Positions 25,645 to 34,956 are shown, counted from the stretch's first letter. The stretch is DNA of 64,000 nucleotides from Cobetia amphilecti (GCF_020217465.1 NZ_CP084115.1:1922001-1986000); one strand, 5' to 3'. Translations and numbers: made by a program. The notes: a model not told the origin generated them from the sequence alone.

Positions 25645-26372
25645 TCCCTTTCTGTCTCCTCGTGTCATGAGGTTGGTTAGTTTTCTCATGCTTTTAGGAT
25701 GGCAAAGCTAACACTTAATTAGTTTTAATGAATGTTTGTTGCAGCATCATGACGCAGAGTTGGCTGTGGCGAAGATGGCCCAGACAGCATGATTGTCAGC
25801 GCGCCGACGAAATGAAACCGACGTGGCGGATGATGTCAGCATGTCACGATAAACTCGATATGGGCGGCTAACATGAAGCGAAAAGAGATGAAACTGCGCT
25901 TTACCGCATTGCCTGGGACTGACTTGTAGATGGCCTTGAGGCCTTGGCCCCCTCAAGATACGAGAGCGGTATTGTCATGAAAATGGAGGGGCTGCTGACG
26001 CAACGCCAAGGACTCCGCCACGCTACCTTCGCAGAGGGGTATCAGTCTCCAATTGCAGGTGCTGAGGGTGATATGGTTCATGCCAGCAGGTCATGCACCT
26101 GCGGGGATTGGAAGGGTGCAGGCGCAGCAATCAAGGAAAGAATGGGGAAGACGGTAAAGCCGCCAGGCAAGAAATTCATGGCTGGAAATTCATGGCGGGG
26201 AATGCACGGCTGTGAATGCAAATTCATGATCTGCGTCAGGCGCAGTATGAAGATTGATGCAGTGTCTTGCGACACAGTGCATCGGTGTTCAGAGTTCGGG
26301 ATAAGATGCAATGCAAGAGCGAATATCGAGCACAGGAATCCACGCCATGGGGCTCGCAACAAGGAGAGAACA
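25645..26372. other. Long intergenic region, no confident gene
   Basis: About 730 bp upstream of the frameshifted reductase. It holds a hairpin with GATGCAGTGTC (26257-26267) pairing to GACACAGTGCATC (26272-26284) with a 2-nt bulge, and three copies of AAATTCATG between about 26170 and 26230. The reading frame that continues upstream from the reductase (to 25944) shows no homology and no ribosome site. This may be relic DNA; nothing more can be supported. Confidence 0.45.
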
Positions 26373-27033
26373 ATGGCACTGAAGATTCTGGTCTTTCTGG
26401 GGTCGGTGCGGACCAGCACACCCCCCGCACCTGCACGTCTTGGGGAAAGGGTTGCCAGGTGCTGCGTCGCACAGCTCGAGGAAAGTGGCCATGAGGCGGT
26501 GCTGATCGATCCACTCGATTACGATCTGGCAGACCCCTTCAAGCCGCTGTTTTCCTATGCGCAGCGCAATGCCCCCCCAGGACTTGCTCAATCTCGCCCA
26601 GCAGATCGAAGCGGCGGATGGGTACGTGATGGTCAGCCCCGAGTACAACCATTCCATGAGTCCGGCGTTGGCCAATCTTCTGAATCACTTCGGCAGCTCG
26701 CTTTACTCCTACAAGCCCTCTGTGATCGCGACCTATTCCGCAGGACAGTGGGGCGGGGTACGCGCAGCAGTCAACATGCGCACCTTCCTCTCGGAGCTGG
26801 GCTGCTTGCCGGTCTCGGCGATGATTCACGTGCCTCGAGCGCAGGAAGTACTCAATGAAGATGGCGGCTACGCCGAGAATCAGGATGCCCGGGGATGGGG
26901 CGGCTATCTCGAGCGCGCCTTCGAACAACTTGCCTGGTGGGCGAATGCCGCCAGGCGTTATCACGAGAGCGAAGACGGTGAGAAGCGCCCCGTCGCCTTC
27001 ACGCGCAGCCCCTCGCAGCGCAACGCGCCTTGA
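26373..27033 (+). pseudogene. NADPH-dependent FMN reductase family protein, frameshifted
   Basis: Two adjacent frames together encode a flavodoxin-like NAD(P)H:FMN/quinone reductase of about 219 residues. Frame 1 from ATG 26373 (ribosome site AAGGAGAG) gives LKILVFLGSVR ... DPFKPLFSYAQRNA. Frame 2 continues with QDLLNLAQQIEAADGYVMV, SPEYNHSMSPALANLLNHF and YSAGQWGGVRAAVNMRTFLSELG, which are family hallmarks. The break is at a run of seven C (26572-26578); removing one C restores one open frame. It is either a recent mutation, a sequencing error or slippery-site variation. Intact family members reduce flavins or quinones. Confidence 0.8.
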
Positions 27034-27074
27034 AGGGGCGATAGCGTTCCACGCCTCGACAAATGAGTGACGCA

Positions 27075-27108
27075 GCAAAAAGGGACTGCCTGAGCAGTCC
27101 CTTTTTGC
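27075..27108. terminator. Bidirectional terminator
   Basis: A 15-bp perfect stem GCAAAAAGGGACTGC / GCAGTCCCTTTTTGC with a 4-nt loop and A/T-rich arms on both sides. It serves the reductase locus and the convergent asparaginase gene. Confidence 0.92.
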
Positions 27109-27146
27109 ATTGATAGTCAGTCACGTTTCGTCATGTGACTGCCGGC

Positions 27147-28205
27147 TCACTCGAAGTAGCCACGCACCTTGTCCATGTCATCGGTCTCCGTCAGCGCCAG
27201 CGAGAGCAGAATGCGCGCCTTCTGAGGATTGAGGGCGCCACTGCCGATGCCTTCTTCCTTGGCACTGACGATACCATTGCCGGTACGGGTGCTGCGCACG
27301 ACCGGGATGCCATCCGCCATGGCCTGCTTGACCAGCGGCTTGACGGTCTCCGGAATCGAGCCATTGCCGCTGCCGGCGATCACGATGCCCTTGGCACCGT
27401 TGTCGAGGGCGGCGGTGAATAGCGCCGGGTCCATGTCCTGGTGGGCGTAGATGATATCGACCTTCGGCAAGCCATCGAGGGATGTCACGTCAAAGTGAGG
27501 CTTGTCGGTCGGTGTCGCCGGTGTGTAATAGAAGTGCGGCTTGCCGCTGATGAAGGCACCGAGGTAACCCTGCTCGGTCGCCTTGAAGGTGTCCATCATG
27601 ATGGCATTGGTCTTGGTGGTGTAATACGCCGAGCCGATGCGGTCGTTGAGCACGATCATCGCCCCACGTCCCTCCGCACCTTCATCGGCTGCCAGGGTAA
27701 CCGCCTCCAGCAGATTGAAGGGGCCATCGGCGCTGATGGCAGTCGCCGGACGCATGGCGCCGACCATTACCACCGGCTTGTCACTGTCGACGGTGAGATC
27801 CAGGAAGAAGCCGGTCTCCTCCAGCGTGTCGGTACCGTGGGTGATGACCACGCCGTGGGTGGCGTCCGTCGCGAGCTCTTCATTGATCGCCTTCGACAGC
27901 TTGAGCAGGATTTCCTGATCGATATTGCTGCTGCCGGTGTTGGCGATCTGTTCACCGGTCACCTCGGCGACATCGGCCAGTTCTGGTACGGCGTCCAGCA
28001 GCGCTTGCACCCCCAGGCTGCCGGATTTGTAGTTGGTGGTGTCCGTGGAGGAGGCAGAGCTACCCGCAATCGTGCCGCCGGTGGCATAGATCTTCACTCC
28101 CGGGTGTTCCGCGGCGTTGGCCTGAATGCCATAGGCCAGAGAACAGGCGGCGATCGAGATGGCAGCTACAAGGCGGCGGGGAGTCATGAAGTCAGCTGTT
28201 GTCAT
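27147..28205 (-). CDS. ansB: Type II (periplasmic) L-asparaginase
   Basis: 352 residues with a Sec signal (hydrophobic core AAISIAACSLAYG, cleavage near ANA-AE, residue ~32). Catalytic motifs: IYATGGTIAGSS with the nucleophilic Thr, and VITHGTDTLEETGFFLDLT with the second Thr-Asp pair. GAMRPATAISADGPFNLLEAV is the usual strand-loop. It hydrolyses asparagine (and some glutamine) to aspartate and ammonia in the periplasm. Start 28205 or the internal Met at codon 7 (28187) are both possible; neither has a clear ribosome site. It is monocistronic, with a perfect palindrome upstream. Confidence 0.9.
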   Translation of the reverse strand: MTTADFMTPRRLVAAISIAACSLAYGIQANAAEHPGVKIYATGGTIAGSSASSTDTTNYKSGSLGVQALLDAVPELADVAEVTGEQIANTGSSNIDQEILLKLSKAINEELATDATHGVVITHGTDTLEETGFFLDLTVDSDKPVVMVGAMRPATAISADGPFNLLEAVTLAADEGAEGRGAMIVLNDRIGSAYYTTKTNAIMMDTFKATEQGYLGAFISGKPHFYYTPATPTDKPHFDVTSLDGLPKVDIIYAHQDMDPALFTAALDNGAKGIVIAGSGNGSIPETVKPLVKQAMADGIPVVRSTRTGNGIVSAKEEGIGSGALNPQKARILLSLALTETDDMDKVRGYFE

Positions 28206-28265
28206 TGTGGTGAGTCGCTCTGTCGTTGTTATGAGGGCAAAAGAAGGTCGTGTCTCAATCTTTCA

Positions 28266-28279
28266 TTATTCATGAATAA
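28266..28279. promoter_or_regulatory. Perfect palindrome upstream of ansB
   Basis: TTATTCATGAATAA, 14 nt, in AT-rich DNA 61 bp before the ansB start. A regulator site is plausible; I cannot name the protein. Confidence 0.35.
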
Positions 28280-28399
28280 GGAATATCTAAATTTAAAAGG
28301 TCAGTTCTCCTTGTCATCTTGTGTGGCGATTGATGCTCAGCATGGGCGGAGGCGGGAGTCAGACGGAAGGCTTCATCCCCCATCGAGTCAAGCAAGAAG

Positions 28400-28429
28400 C
28401 CGGCCAGTTCGTGACATGACACTGGCCGG
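28400..28429 (-). terminator. Terminator of the GGT-family gene
   Basis: A 9-bp stem CCGGCCAGT / ACTGGCCGG with a 12-nt loop. Read on the - strand it is followed by CTTCTTGCTT; the + side ends in TTTT. Confidence 0.65.
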
Positions 28430-28435
28430 TTTTCA

Positions 28436-30151
28436 TCACGTCAGCGCCGCACCACCATCACTGCGCGGGTCGTGGGCTGCCTCGACCTGCCCATCCGGGT
28501 GGCGCATCACGGCACCGGCGTGCCCCAGGGTGTCGCTGAAGGCCTCATCGAGGACTTCCACTTCATGGCCCATGGCTGCGAGTGTCTGAGCCATTTCGCC
28601 CGCGAGGCGCGATTCGAGCTTGAGGCTGGTGCTGACATCGCCCCAGGTACGGCCGAGCAGCCAGCGCGGCGCGCTGACTGCGGCCTGCAATGACATGCCG
28701 TGGCGGGCGATGCGCGTGAAGACAGCCGCCTGAGTCTGCGGCTGGCCTTCACCGCCCATGGTGCCGAAGGCCATCACGCGGCCATCATCGAAGCAGGCCA
28801 GTGATGGATTGAGGGTATGGAAGGGCTTGCGGCCCGGTGCCAGGCTGCGCAGTCTGTCCGGCGCCAGATCGAACGCCAGCCCACGGTTCTGCCACATCAC
28901 GCCGCTGCTGGGCAGCACCATGCCACTGCCGAACTCCCAATAGACGCTCTGGATGAAGCTGACGGTGGTGCCGTCACTGTCCGTCGCGCCCATCCAAATG
29001 GTGTCGCCCTCGGCGGGCTCGTGCGGCCAGCCAAGCGCGGACTGCATGTCGATCATCTCGGCCTGGCGGGCGAGGGCCTCCGGGGAGAGCTGTGCCTGTT
29101 GCGTGGCGATGCTGCCTTCGAGGCTATCCTCGAGCGCCCCCTCGATGCATTCCGGCGAGGTAATCAGGCTGTCGCGTACCAGGAAGGCGCGCTTGGTGGC
29201 TTCGATCAGCGCATGCAGGTGACGCGGGGTGTTGGCGTCCGCTTCGCTGATGCCATGCGTCGCGCTCAATGCATCGTAGAGCCCCAGAATCATCAGCGTC
29301 GCGAGGCCCTGGGTCGGGGCGGGCAGGTTGTATACCTCACTGTCACGCAGGCGGACCTTGAGCGGCGTGACGCGCTGGGCGCGATAGCCGTTGAGGTCTG
29401 CCAGGCGCAGCGGGCTGCCGGCGGCTTCCAGCTCCTGTGCCATGCGCGTGGCAAGTTCACCACGATAGAAGTCATCGAGTCCGGCATCTGCCAGACGCGA
29501 GAGCGTTGCGGCCAGCGCCGGCTGACGCAGTCGCGCGCCTTCTTCCAGCGCGATCGGCTCACCTGACTCACTCTGACCCAGATAGCGCTCAGCGAAGCCG
29601 GGCTGCTGCGAGAGCACGGCCAGGTGTTTTTCGCTGAGTGCCTTCTGGCTGGCGCTGACGGCCACGCCCTCATTGGCATGCCGGATGGCATGGCCCAAAA
29701 GTGTCGAAAGCCCCAGGGGCGAGCGCTCATCCGCCGAGGTCTCGGCAGAGAAGGCCAGCGCCTCCTGCCAGCCGCCGATGGTGCCGGCCACCGTCAAGGC
29801 CGACAGCGGTCCGCGGGTCGGGATGCTGCTGCCGTTGGCCAGAGGAGCAGCCCCCTCACTGTCAGCCGCATAGCCATGGCCGTGCTCGGCATAGAACTCG
29901 CGGCTGGCAAGCCCTGCCGCCGGGCCACAGGCATCGATCGCCAGCGGCGCCAGCCCCGGCCGCTTGATCAGCCAGAAGCCGTCACCGCCGATGCCGTTCA
30001 TGTGGGGGTAGACCACCGCGATGGTCGCTGCCATCGCGACCATTGCCTCGATGGCGTTGCCACCATCGCGCAGGATATCGCGGCCCGCTTGCGCCGCCAG
30101 ATGATGGGGCGCGGCGCAGGCGCCGCCAAAACCACGTCGGGTATGAATCAT
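28436..30151 (-). CDS. Gamma-glutamyltransferase-family Ntn hydrolase, HpxW-like
   Basis: 571 residues. N-terminal AAPHHLAAQAGRDILRDGGNAIEAMVAMAATIAVVYPHMNGIGGDGFWL is the GGT fold start. The autoprocessing/catalytic Thr is Thr384 in EGDTIWMGATDSDG, aligned with the TTHLSVVDKDG segment of GGT. GTMGGEGQPQTQAAVF follows. There is no signal peptide, unlike periplasmic GGT. The cytoplasmic location and the N-terminal stretch recall oxamate amidohydrolase HpxW of the Klebsiella hpx purine pathway. With pucG (oxalurate producer) in the same window this is attractive, but cephalosporin-acylase-like or glutathione-hydrolysing activity is not excluded. A TauE/SafE permease gene lies 51 bp upstream in the same direction. 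Confidence 0.75.
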   Translation of the reverse strand: MIHTRRGFGGACAAPHHLAAQAGRDILRDGGNAIEAMVAMAATIAVVYPHMNGIGGDGFWLIKRPGLAPLAIDACGPAAGLASREFYAEHGHGYAADSEGAAPLANGSSIPTRGPLSALTVAGTIGGWQEALAFSAETSADERSPLGLSTLLGHAIRHANEGVAVSASQKALSEKHLAVLSQQPGFAERYLGQSESGEPIALEEGARLRQPALAATLSRLADAGLDDFYRGELATRMAQELEAAGSPLRLADLNGYRAQRVTPLKVRLRDSEVYNLPAPTQGLATLMILGLYDALSATHGISEADANTPRHLHALIEATKRAFLVRDSLITSPECIEGALEDSLEGSIATQQAQLSPEALARQAEMIDMQSALGWPHEPAEGDTIWMGATDSDGTTVSFIQSVYWEFGSGMVLPSSGVMWQNRGLAFDLAPDRLRSLAPGRKPFHTLNPSLACFDDGRVMAFGTMGGEGQPQTQAAVFTRIARHGMSLQAAVSAPRWLLGRTWGDVSTSLKLESRLAGEMAQTLAAMGHEVEVLDEAFSDTLGHAGAVMRHPDGQVEAAHDPRSDGGAALT

Positions 30152-30202
30152 GGCGTCTTGCTCCTGAGGATTCCGTTGTTGTTATTGAGCGTCCAGTGTG
30201 GC

Positions 30203-31042
30203 TCAGCTACCGGTGAACAGGTCGTAGAACATGCGCAGTGCCGTGAACATCAGGAAGATGGCGAAGACCTTCTTGAGCTTGGCGGCGTCCATCGCGTGGG
30301 CCAGCTTCGCACCGATCGGAGCACACAGCATGGTCGCCGGCACGATGGCGGCGAAGCCGAGCAGATTGACGTAGCCGATGGAGCCCGGCAGCAGGTTCGG
30401 TTCGCCGATGCCATTGAGCAGGAAGCTGGCGGTGCCCGGCAGGCTGATGACCAGACCCAGCGCCGCGCCCGTGCCGACGGCCAGGTGCATCGGGGTGCCC
30501 AGGGTGCTCAGGGTCGGCACGCTCAGGGTGCCGCCGCCGATGCCCATCAGCGTCGAGACGCCACCGATGAAGGTGCCCAGTGCGCCACTGCCCAGCGGGC
30601 CCGGCAGGCCACTGCCCAGCACGGTGGACTGACGGCGGAACATGTTGAGCGCGACCAGGAAGGCCACGGTGGCAAACAGCCCCATCAGTACCGCACCGCT
30701 GAACAGGTTGGAGAGCAGGCCGCCGATGATGACGCCGATGATCACGCCCGGCAGCAGGCGCTTGAGAATCGCCGGGTCAAGATTGCCCTTGGCGTAATGC
30801 GCCCTGGCCGACATGATCGAGGTGGGAATGATGGTCGCCAGTGAAGTGCCGACGGCCTGGTGCATGCGCACCGCTTCATCGACGCCCAGCAGGCTGAAGA
30901 GGTGAAAGAGCACGGGCACGATGACGATGCCGCCGCCGACCCCCAGCAGGCCGGCCATCACGCCGGCAATCATGCCGGTGACGATCAGTGCGGCGATCAG
31001 GCCGAGAATCCAGTGCAGTGGATAGGCTGAGAACAGTTCCAT
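30203..31042 (-). CDS. TauE/SafE-family (sulfite exporter-like) permease
   Basis: 279-residue inner-membrane protein with about eight hydrophobic segments in two repeats. The paired motifs GLLGVGGGIVIVPVLFHL and STLMGIGGGTLSVPTLSTLG mark the family. Members export or import sulfoacetate, sulfite or other small organic anions; the substrate is not visible. ATG 31042 follows AAGGAAACACC; the frame is open 201 nt further but that part is polar and unrelated. It is probably cotranscribed with the GGT-family gene (51-bp gap). Confidence 0.82.
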   Translation of the reverse strand: MELFSAYPLHWILGLIAALIVTGMIAGVMAGLLGVGGGIVIVPVLFHLFSLLGVDEAVRMHQAVGTSLATIIPTSIMSARAHYAKGNLDPAILKRLLPGVIIGVIIGGLLSNLFSGAVLMGLFATVAFLVALNMFRRQSTVLGSGLPGPLGSGALGTFIGGVSTLMGIGGGTLSVPTLSTLGTPMHLAVGTGAALGLVISLPGTASFLLNGIGEPNLLPGSIGYVNLLGFAAIVPATMLCAPIGAKLAHAMDAAKLKKVFAIFLMFTALRMFYDLFTGS

Positions 31043-31282
31043 GGTGTTTCCTTGTCGTCCCCGTATGGCGCGGGGTGGTTCATTGCTGATGAAGGTTGCC
31101 GATGAACGCCATCGGCAGTCGATGCATGTCCCTGGAGTGCTGGCGGGTGTGCTGTCTCCAGGGGAGGCGAGCCGGTGGGCAGGCCACAAGACATTACGCG
31201 TTGCTGAATTACCTTTCCAATGGCCTTTGCGCTGAATCACCACTCAAGTGTCCCGAGTCGCGCCGGTACATGGCTGGCCGGC

Positions 31283-32611
31283 TTACCAACCGATCGCCTC
31301 CGGCAGCCAGGTAGCGAGCCCCGGGAAGCAGAACAGCAGCACGACTGCCGCAGCCTGCAGGCCCACGAAGGGCAGCACACCGAGATACAGATGGCGGGTG
31401 GTGACTTCGGGGGGAGCGACGCCCTTGAGGAAGAACAACGCCCAGCCAAAGGGCGGCGTCAGGAAGGACATCTGCAGATTCATCGCCACCAGCACGCCCA
31501 GCCACACCATGTCGGTGCCATAGCCGATGAAGACCGGCAGGAACATCGGCAGTGCGATATAGCTGATCTCGATCCACTCGAGGAAAAAGCCGAGTACGAA
31601 CAGTATCACCATCAGGAAGATCAGTGCGCCCAGCTCGCCGCCCGGCAGCAGGTTGAACAGGTCGTGCACCATGTTCTCGCCGCCAAGGCCGCGGAAGGCC
31701 AGCGAGAAGGGCTGCGCGCACAGCAGGATGAAATAGACCATGGCGGTGATGGTCAGGGTCGAATGCAGACAGGCCTTGAGCATGGTGAAGTCGAGACGCC
31801 GGGCCAGCAGCGCGATCAGCATGCTGCCCAACGCGCCCATCGAGGCCGCTTCGGTGGGAGCGGCCACGCCGCCCAGGATCGAACCGAGCACCGCGAACAC
31901 CAGCATCAGCGGCGGGATCACGCTACGCGCCAGATCACGCAGCAATTCCTTGAGGCCACCGGCAGCGGCGCGCTCCTCTTCCGGGATGGCCGGGACGAGG
32001 TCCGGTTTCCACCAGCCCAGCACCAGCAGATAGACGATATAGATGACGGCGATGGCCAGTCCCGGCACGAAGGCGGCGGCAAACAGGGTGCCGACGGATT
32101 CGCCGAGAATTTCCGAGAGCAGGATCAGCACTAGACTCGGCGGAATGATCTGCCCCAGGGTGCCGGAGGCGCAGATGGTGGCCGAGGCCACGCCCGGGTG
32201 GTAGCCGCGACGCAACAGGGTCGGCAGCGTCAGCATGCCGACGGTGACCACCGTCGCGCCGACGATGCCGGTAGAGGCCCCCATCAGCACGCCGACCAGG
32301 ATGATCGCGATGCCCATGCCGCCATTGACGCCGCCCATGGCGCGCCCGATGGTCTCGAGCATGTCCTCGGCGACCCGCGATTTCTCGAGCATGACCCCCA
32401 TGAAGACGAACAAGGGGATCGCCAGCAGGGTGTAGTTGGTGACCACGCCATACAGACGGGCTGGCATCAGACTGAACAGCAACGGGCCAAAGCCTGCCAG
32501 CCCCGCCACGAAACCGGCCACGGCCAGGGAAATCGCGACCGGAATGCCGATCAGCATCAGGACCAGGAAGCCGCCGATCATGGCCAGCGCGATCCACTCG
32601 TTCGGGCTCAT
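31283..32611 (-). CDS. dctM: TRAP transporter large membrane subunit (DctM)
   Basis: 442-residue inner-membrane protein with about 12 segments, the transport subunit of a tripartite ATP-independent periplasmic transporter. Family features: GGFLVLMLIGIPVAISLAVAG at the start, GASTGIVGATVVTVGMLTLPTLLRRGY, ASGTLGQIIPPSLVLIL and VGVLVAMNLQMSFLTPPFG-like stretch near the end. It overlaps dctQ by four bases (ATGA) and acts with it and DctP using a Na+ gradient. The 240 bp downstream (31043-31282) shows no gene. Confidence 0.92.
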   Translation of the reverse strand: MSPNEWIALAMIGGFLVLMLIGIPVAISLAVAGFVAGLAGFGPLLFSLMPARLYGVVTNYTLLAIPLFVFMGVMLEKSRVAEDMLETIGRAMGGVNGGMGIAIILVGVLMGASTGIVGATVVTVGMLTLPTLLRRGYHPGVASATICASGTLGQIIPPSLVLILLSEILGESVGTLFAAAFVPGLAIAVIYIVYLLVLGWWKPDLVPAIPEEERAAAGGLKELLRDLARSVIPPLMLVFAVLGSILGGVAAPTEAASMGALGSMLIALLARRLDFTMLKACLHSTLTITAMVYFILLCAQPFSLAFRGLGGENMVHDLFNLLPGGELGALIFLMVILFVLGFFLEWIEISYIALPMFLPVFIGYGTDMVWLGVLVAMNLQMSFLTPPFGWALFFLKGVAPPEVTTRHLYLGVLPFVGLQAAAVVLLFCFPGLATWLPEAIGW

Positions 32612-33138
32612 GGCGTCACCTCGCGTTCCAGGTCACCGTCGACGGGCTTGCCCGACAGCACCAGCAGCGCGCGCAGGCAATCTGCCACGCCTTGCAGCGC
32701 AAGCGCGGCGAACCCGAGGGGAATGAAGGCCTTGAGCAGATAGCGATAGGGCAGGCCGCCGGGGTCGGGCGAGCCTTCCATCAGCTGCCAGGACTGCTCG
32801 GTGTAGCTCAGGCCCAGCCAGGCGATGGCGGCGCCGATGGCGATGGTCATCAGCGCACCGATCAGGTCCACCAGCGCGCGGCCCTTGAGGGAGAAACGGT
32901 CGTAGAAGACATCGACGCGAACGTCGGCGCGATGCTTGAGGGCGTAGGAGATGCCCAGCAGCGCGATGGGAGAAATCAGGTGCCACTCGAATTCCTGGAG
33001 TGGCACGGGGCTGATGCTGAAGAAGTAACGCAGCAGCACGTTACTGGCGACCAGCAACACGAGCGCCAACAGCGAGTAACGGGCGATGACGCCCAGTCGC
33101 TCGATGATGCCCTCGAGAAAATGGATGACGTACAGCAT
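32608..33138 (-). CDS. dctQ: TRAP transporter small membrane subunit (DctQ)
   Basis: 176 residues, four membrane segments: SLLALVLLVASNVLLRYFF, EFEWHLISPIALLGISYAL, LIGALMTIAIGAAIAWLGL and a last one near residue 130. The conserved EFEWHL at the second segment is typical of DctQ. It forms the membrane complex with DctM. The N-terminal segment is longer than average for the family. It lies 181 bp after dctP, with a hairpin between. Confidence 0.88.
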   Translation of the reverse strand: MLYVIHFLEGIIERLGVIARYSLLALVLLVASNVLLRYFFSISPVPLQEFEWHLISPIALLGISYALKHRADVRVDVFYDRFSLKGRALVDLIGALMTIAIGAAIAWLGLSYTEQSWQLMEGSPDPGGLPYRYLLKAFIPLGFAALALQGVADCLRALLVLSGKPVDGDLEREVTP

Positions 33139-33152
33139 GGCATGGCCTCATG

Positions 33153-33181
33153 AACGCCACGACGGGACAGGTCGTGGCGTT
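33153..33181 (-). promoter_or_regulatory. Intercistronic hairpin dctP-dctQ
   Basis: An 11-bp perfect stem AACGCCACGAC / GTCGTGGCGTT with a 7-nt loop and no T-run. Such hairpins often stabilise the upstream mRNA or partly terminate, giving more binding protein than permease. Confidence 0.55.
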
Positions 33182-33319
33182 GGACAGGGAAGCAGGAAAA
33201 CGGAAAAAGGTGTTTGCGCTCGGGGCTTGTACCTTGCGTTCGCCCCCGCAGCGCAGCGAAGGGCGAGTTCATCGGGCGACGGGTCTGAACGCGAGAAGCG
33301 AGACCCGAGACACCAGGCG

Positions 33320-34411
33320 TCAGAGCGCCAGGAAGGTCTTCTCGCTGACGGCGGCCCATTCCTTGTGCTGGTCGCGGAAGGCCATGAAGGACTCGTGGAC
33401 GCGCGCGGTATCCGGATCGGCCGCCGCCATGTCGGTCAGCGTCTTCTCGGTGACTTCCTTGAGACGCGCTACCACCGCGTCCGGCAGCGGCTGGGCGGTG
33501 ACGCCTTCGTTATCGACCAGATCATTGAGCGCCTCGGCATTCACCGACTCGCACCAGGCCTGGCTCTCGACGTTGCACGCCTGGGCGGCGGCCTTGACGA
33601 TGGCCTGCAGGTCTTCCGGCAGGCCCTCCCAGGCTGCCTTGTTGATCATCAGCTCGGTGACGTTGGTCGGCTCGTGCCAGCCGGTGGTGTAGTAGTACTT
33701 GGCGGCCTTCTGCAGCCCCAGACGGCGATCCTGATAGGGGCCGACGAACTCGGCGGCATCGATGACGCCACGTTCCAGCGCCGGGAAGATCTCTCCGCCG
33801 GGCAACAGACGCACGGCCACGCCCAGTTCGGCGTAGACCTTGCCGGCCAGCCCCGGGATGCGCATCTTCAGGCCCTTCAAGTCCTCGACCGTATTGATCG
33901 GCTTGCGGAACCAGCCGGTCATCTGCACGCCGGTATTGCCCATCGGGAAGGCGATCAGCCCCTTGGGGGCGTAGAGCTCATGCCACAGCTCCAGGCCGCC
34001 ACCGTGATACAGCCAGGCATTCATGCCCTGGGTGTTCATGCCGAAGGGCACGGTAGTGAAGTACTGGGCGGCGGGAATCTTGCCGGCCCAGAAATAGGTA
34101 TTGCCGGCGTTCATCTCCACCACGCCACTGGCGACGGCATTGAAGCCCTCCAGGGCCGGAATCAGCTCACCAGCCGCGAAGTGCTGGATCTTCATGCGCC
34201 CACCCGACATGGCCTCCACCTTGCGGCAGAAGTCGGTCGGACTGCCCGGACCCTCGACATAGAAGGGCGAGCCCGGGCCATAGGCATTGGTCATCTTCCA
34301 TTGATAGGTCTTGTTGGATTCCGCGCGCACGATGGCGGGCGCACCCATCACGAGTCCAGCGGTTGAGGTTGCCAGTGCGGCACCCAGGAACTTGCGACGA
34401 TCGAATGTCAT
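33320..34411 (-). CDS. dctP: TRAP transporter substrate-binding protein (DctP family)
   Basis: 363 residues with a Tat signal: DRRKFLGAALATSTAGLVMGAPAIVRA, twin arginine at residues 5-6, cleavage after residue ~30. The mature part has NAYGPGSPFYVEGP, the hinge motif KMRIPGLAGKVYAELG with the substrate carboxylate-binding Arg, and FPALERGVIDAAEFVGPYQD. YFTTVPFGM places it with the TakP/mannitol-chloroaromatic-type binding proteins, which take 2-keto acids or hydroxy acids; the actual ligand is open. ATG 34411 follows GGAGATCC; the frame is open another 150 nt without signal-peptide character. It is first gene of dctPQM. Confidence 0.88.
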   Translation of the reverse strand: MTFDRRKFLGAALATSTAGLVMGAPAIVRAESNKTYQWKMTNAYGPGSPFYVEGPGSPTDFCRKVEAMSGGRMKIQHFAAGELIPALEGFNAVASGVVEMNAGNTYFWAGKIPAAQYFTTVPFGMNTQGMNAWLYHGGGLELWHELYAPKGLIAFPMGNTGVQMTGWFRKPINTVEDLKGLKMRIPGLAGKVYAELGVAVRLLPGGEIFPALERGVIDAAEFVGPYQDRRLGLQKAAKYYYTTGWHEPTNVTELMINKAAWEGLPEDLQAIVKAAAQACNVESQAWCESVNAEALNDLVDNEGVTAQPLPDAVVARLKEVTEKTLTDMAAADPDTARVHESFMAFRDQHKEWAAVSEKTFLAL

Positions 34412-34580
34412 GGGAGGATCTCCTGCGGACGGATGACCAGTAATGCCCTTGCGACAGACTGCTTTGAATGCTCTGTGTGAAAGAGTCTTCTGTCTCAAGG
34501 GGCGCCTGTACGGCATGCCGACATCGAGGCCGGCGATCTTGTTGTGTAGGTGTTTCTGCATGTTCTTGAGTAGCGTTGCC

Positions 34581-34806
34581 TGTCATTTGTCAGCCAGGAG
34601 GCTGCCATTTGTCAGTGGGCTACGTGGAAGACATTGCAAGGCATGTGCCATTTGTCGCGCAGGGAGATTTATTCTTTATTTTCAATCGATTGCATGGTGA
34701 TTTTAGACGCTGTCTTCCGCTGATGGAGCGTGAATGCGCCCCTGGCGTTGCCCAAGTGAGGCCGTGGCAGCGCTGATTGGCAGAGTTCAGGGCCTGACAA
34801 ATGTCA
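34581..34806. promoter_or_regulatory. Cluster of TGNCATTTGTCA motifs upstream of dctP (intergenic 34412-35097)
   Basis: Four near-identical 12-mers: TGTCATTTGTCA 34581-34592, TGCCATTTGTCA 34603-34614, TGCCATTTGTCG 34646-34657, and inverted TGACAAATGTCA 34795-34806, the last a perfect TGACA-NN-TGTCA dyad. The first two are 22 bp apart, two helical turns. They probably bind a regulator of the TRAP operon or of the divergent membrane-protein gene. No gene is visible in the 690-bp region, which otherwise holds AT-rich promoter-like DNA near 34660-34700 and a 14-bp tandem repeat. Confidence 0.5.
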
Positions 34807-34956
34807 GAAGATGACGTCTGTCGCGGCATTTGTTCACCGATAGCGACGGGGAGGGTGACATCTGGCTCACGAATGTGGGGTGGGGATGATCAATTGTCAT
34901 GCTCGCGACCTGATGGTGCGTGCGATCGATCATGGTGCACCTGGATAGGGGCGCCC

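Noticed and set aside
25944-26372. Upstream in-frame extension of the FMN reductase
   Set aside because: No homology; the ATG at 26373 has a good AAGGAGAG site and gives the family N-terminus.
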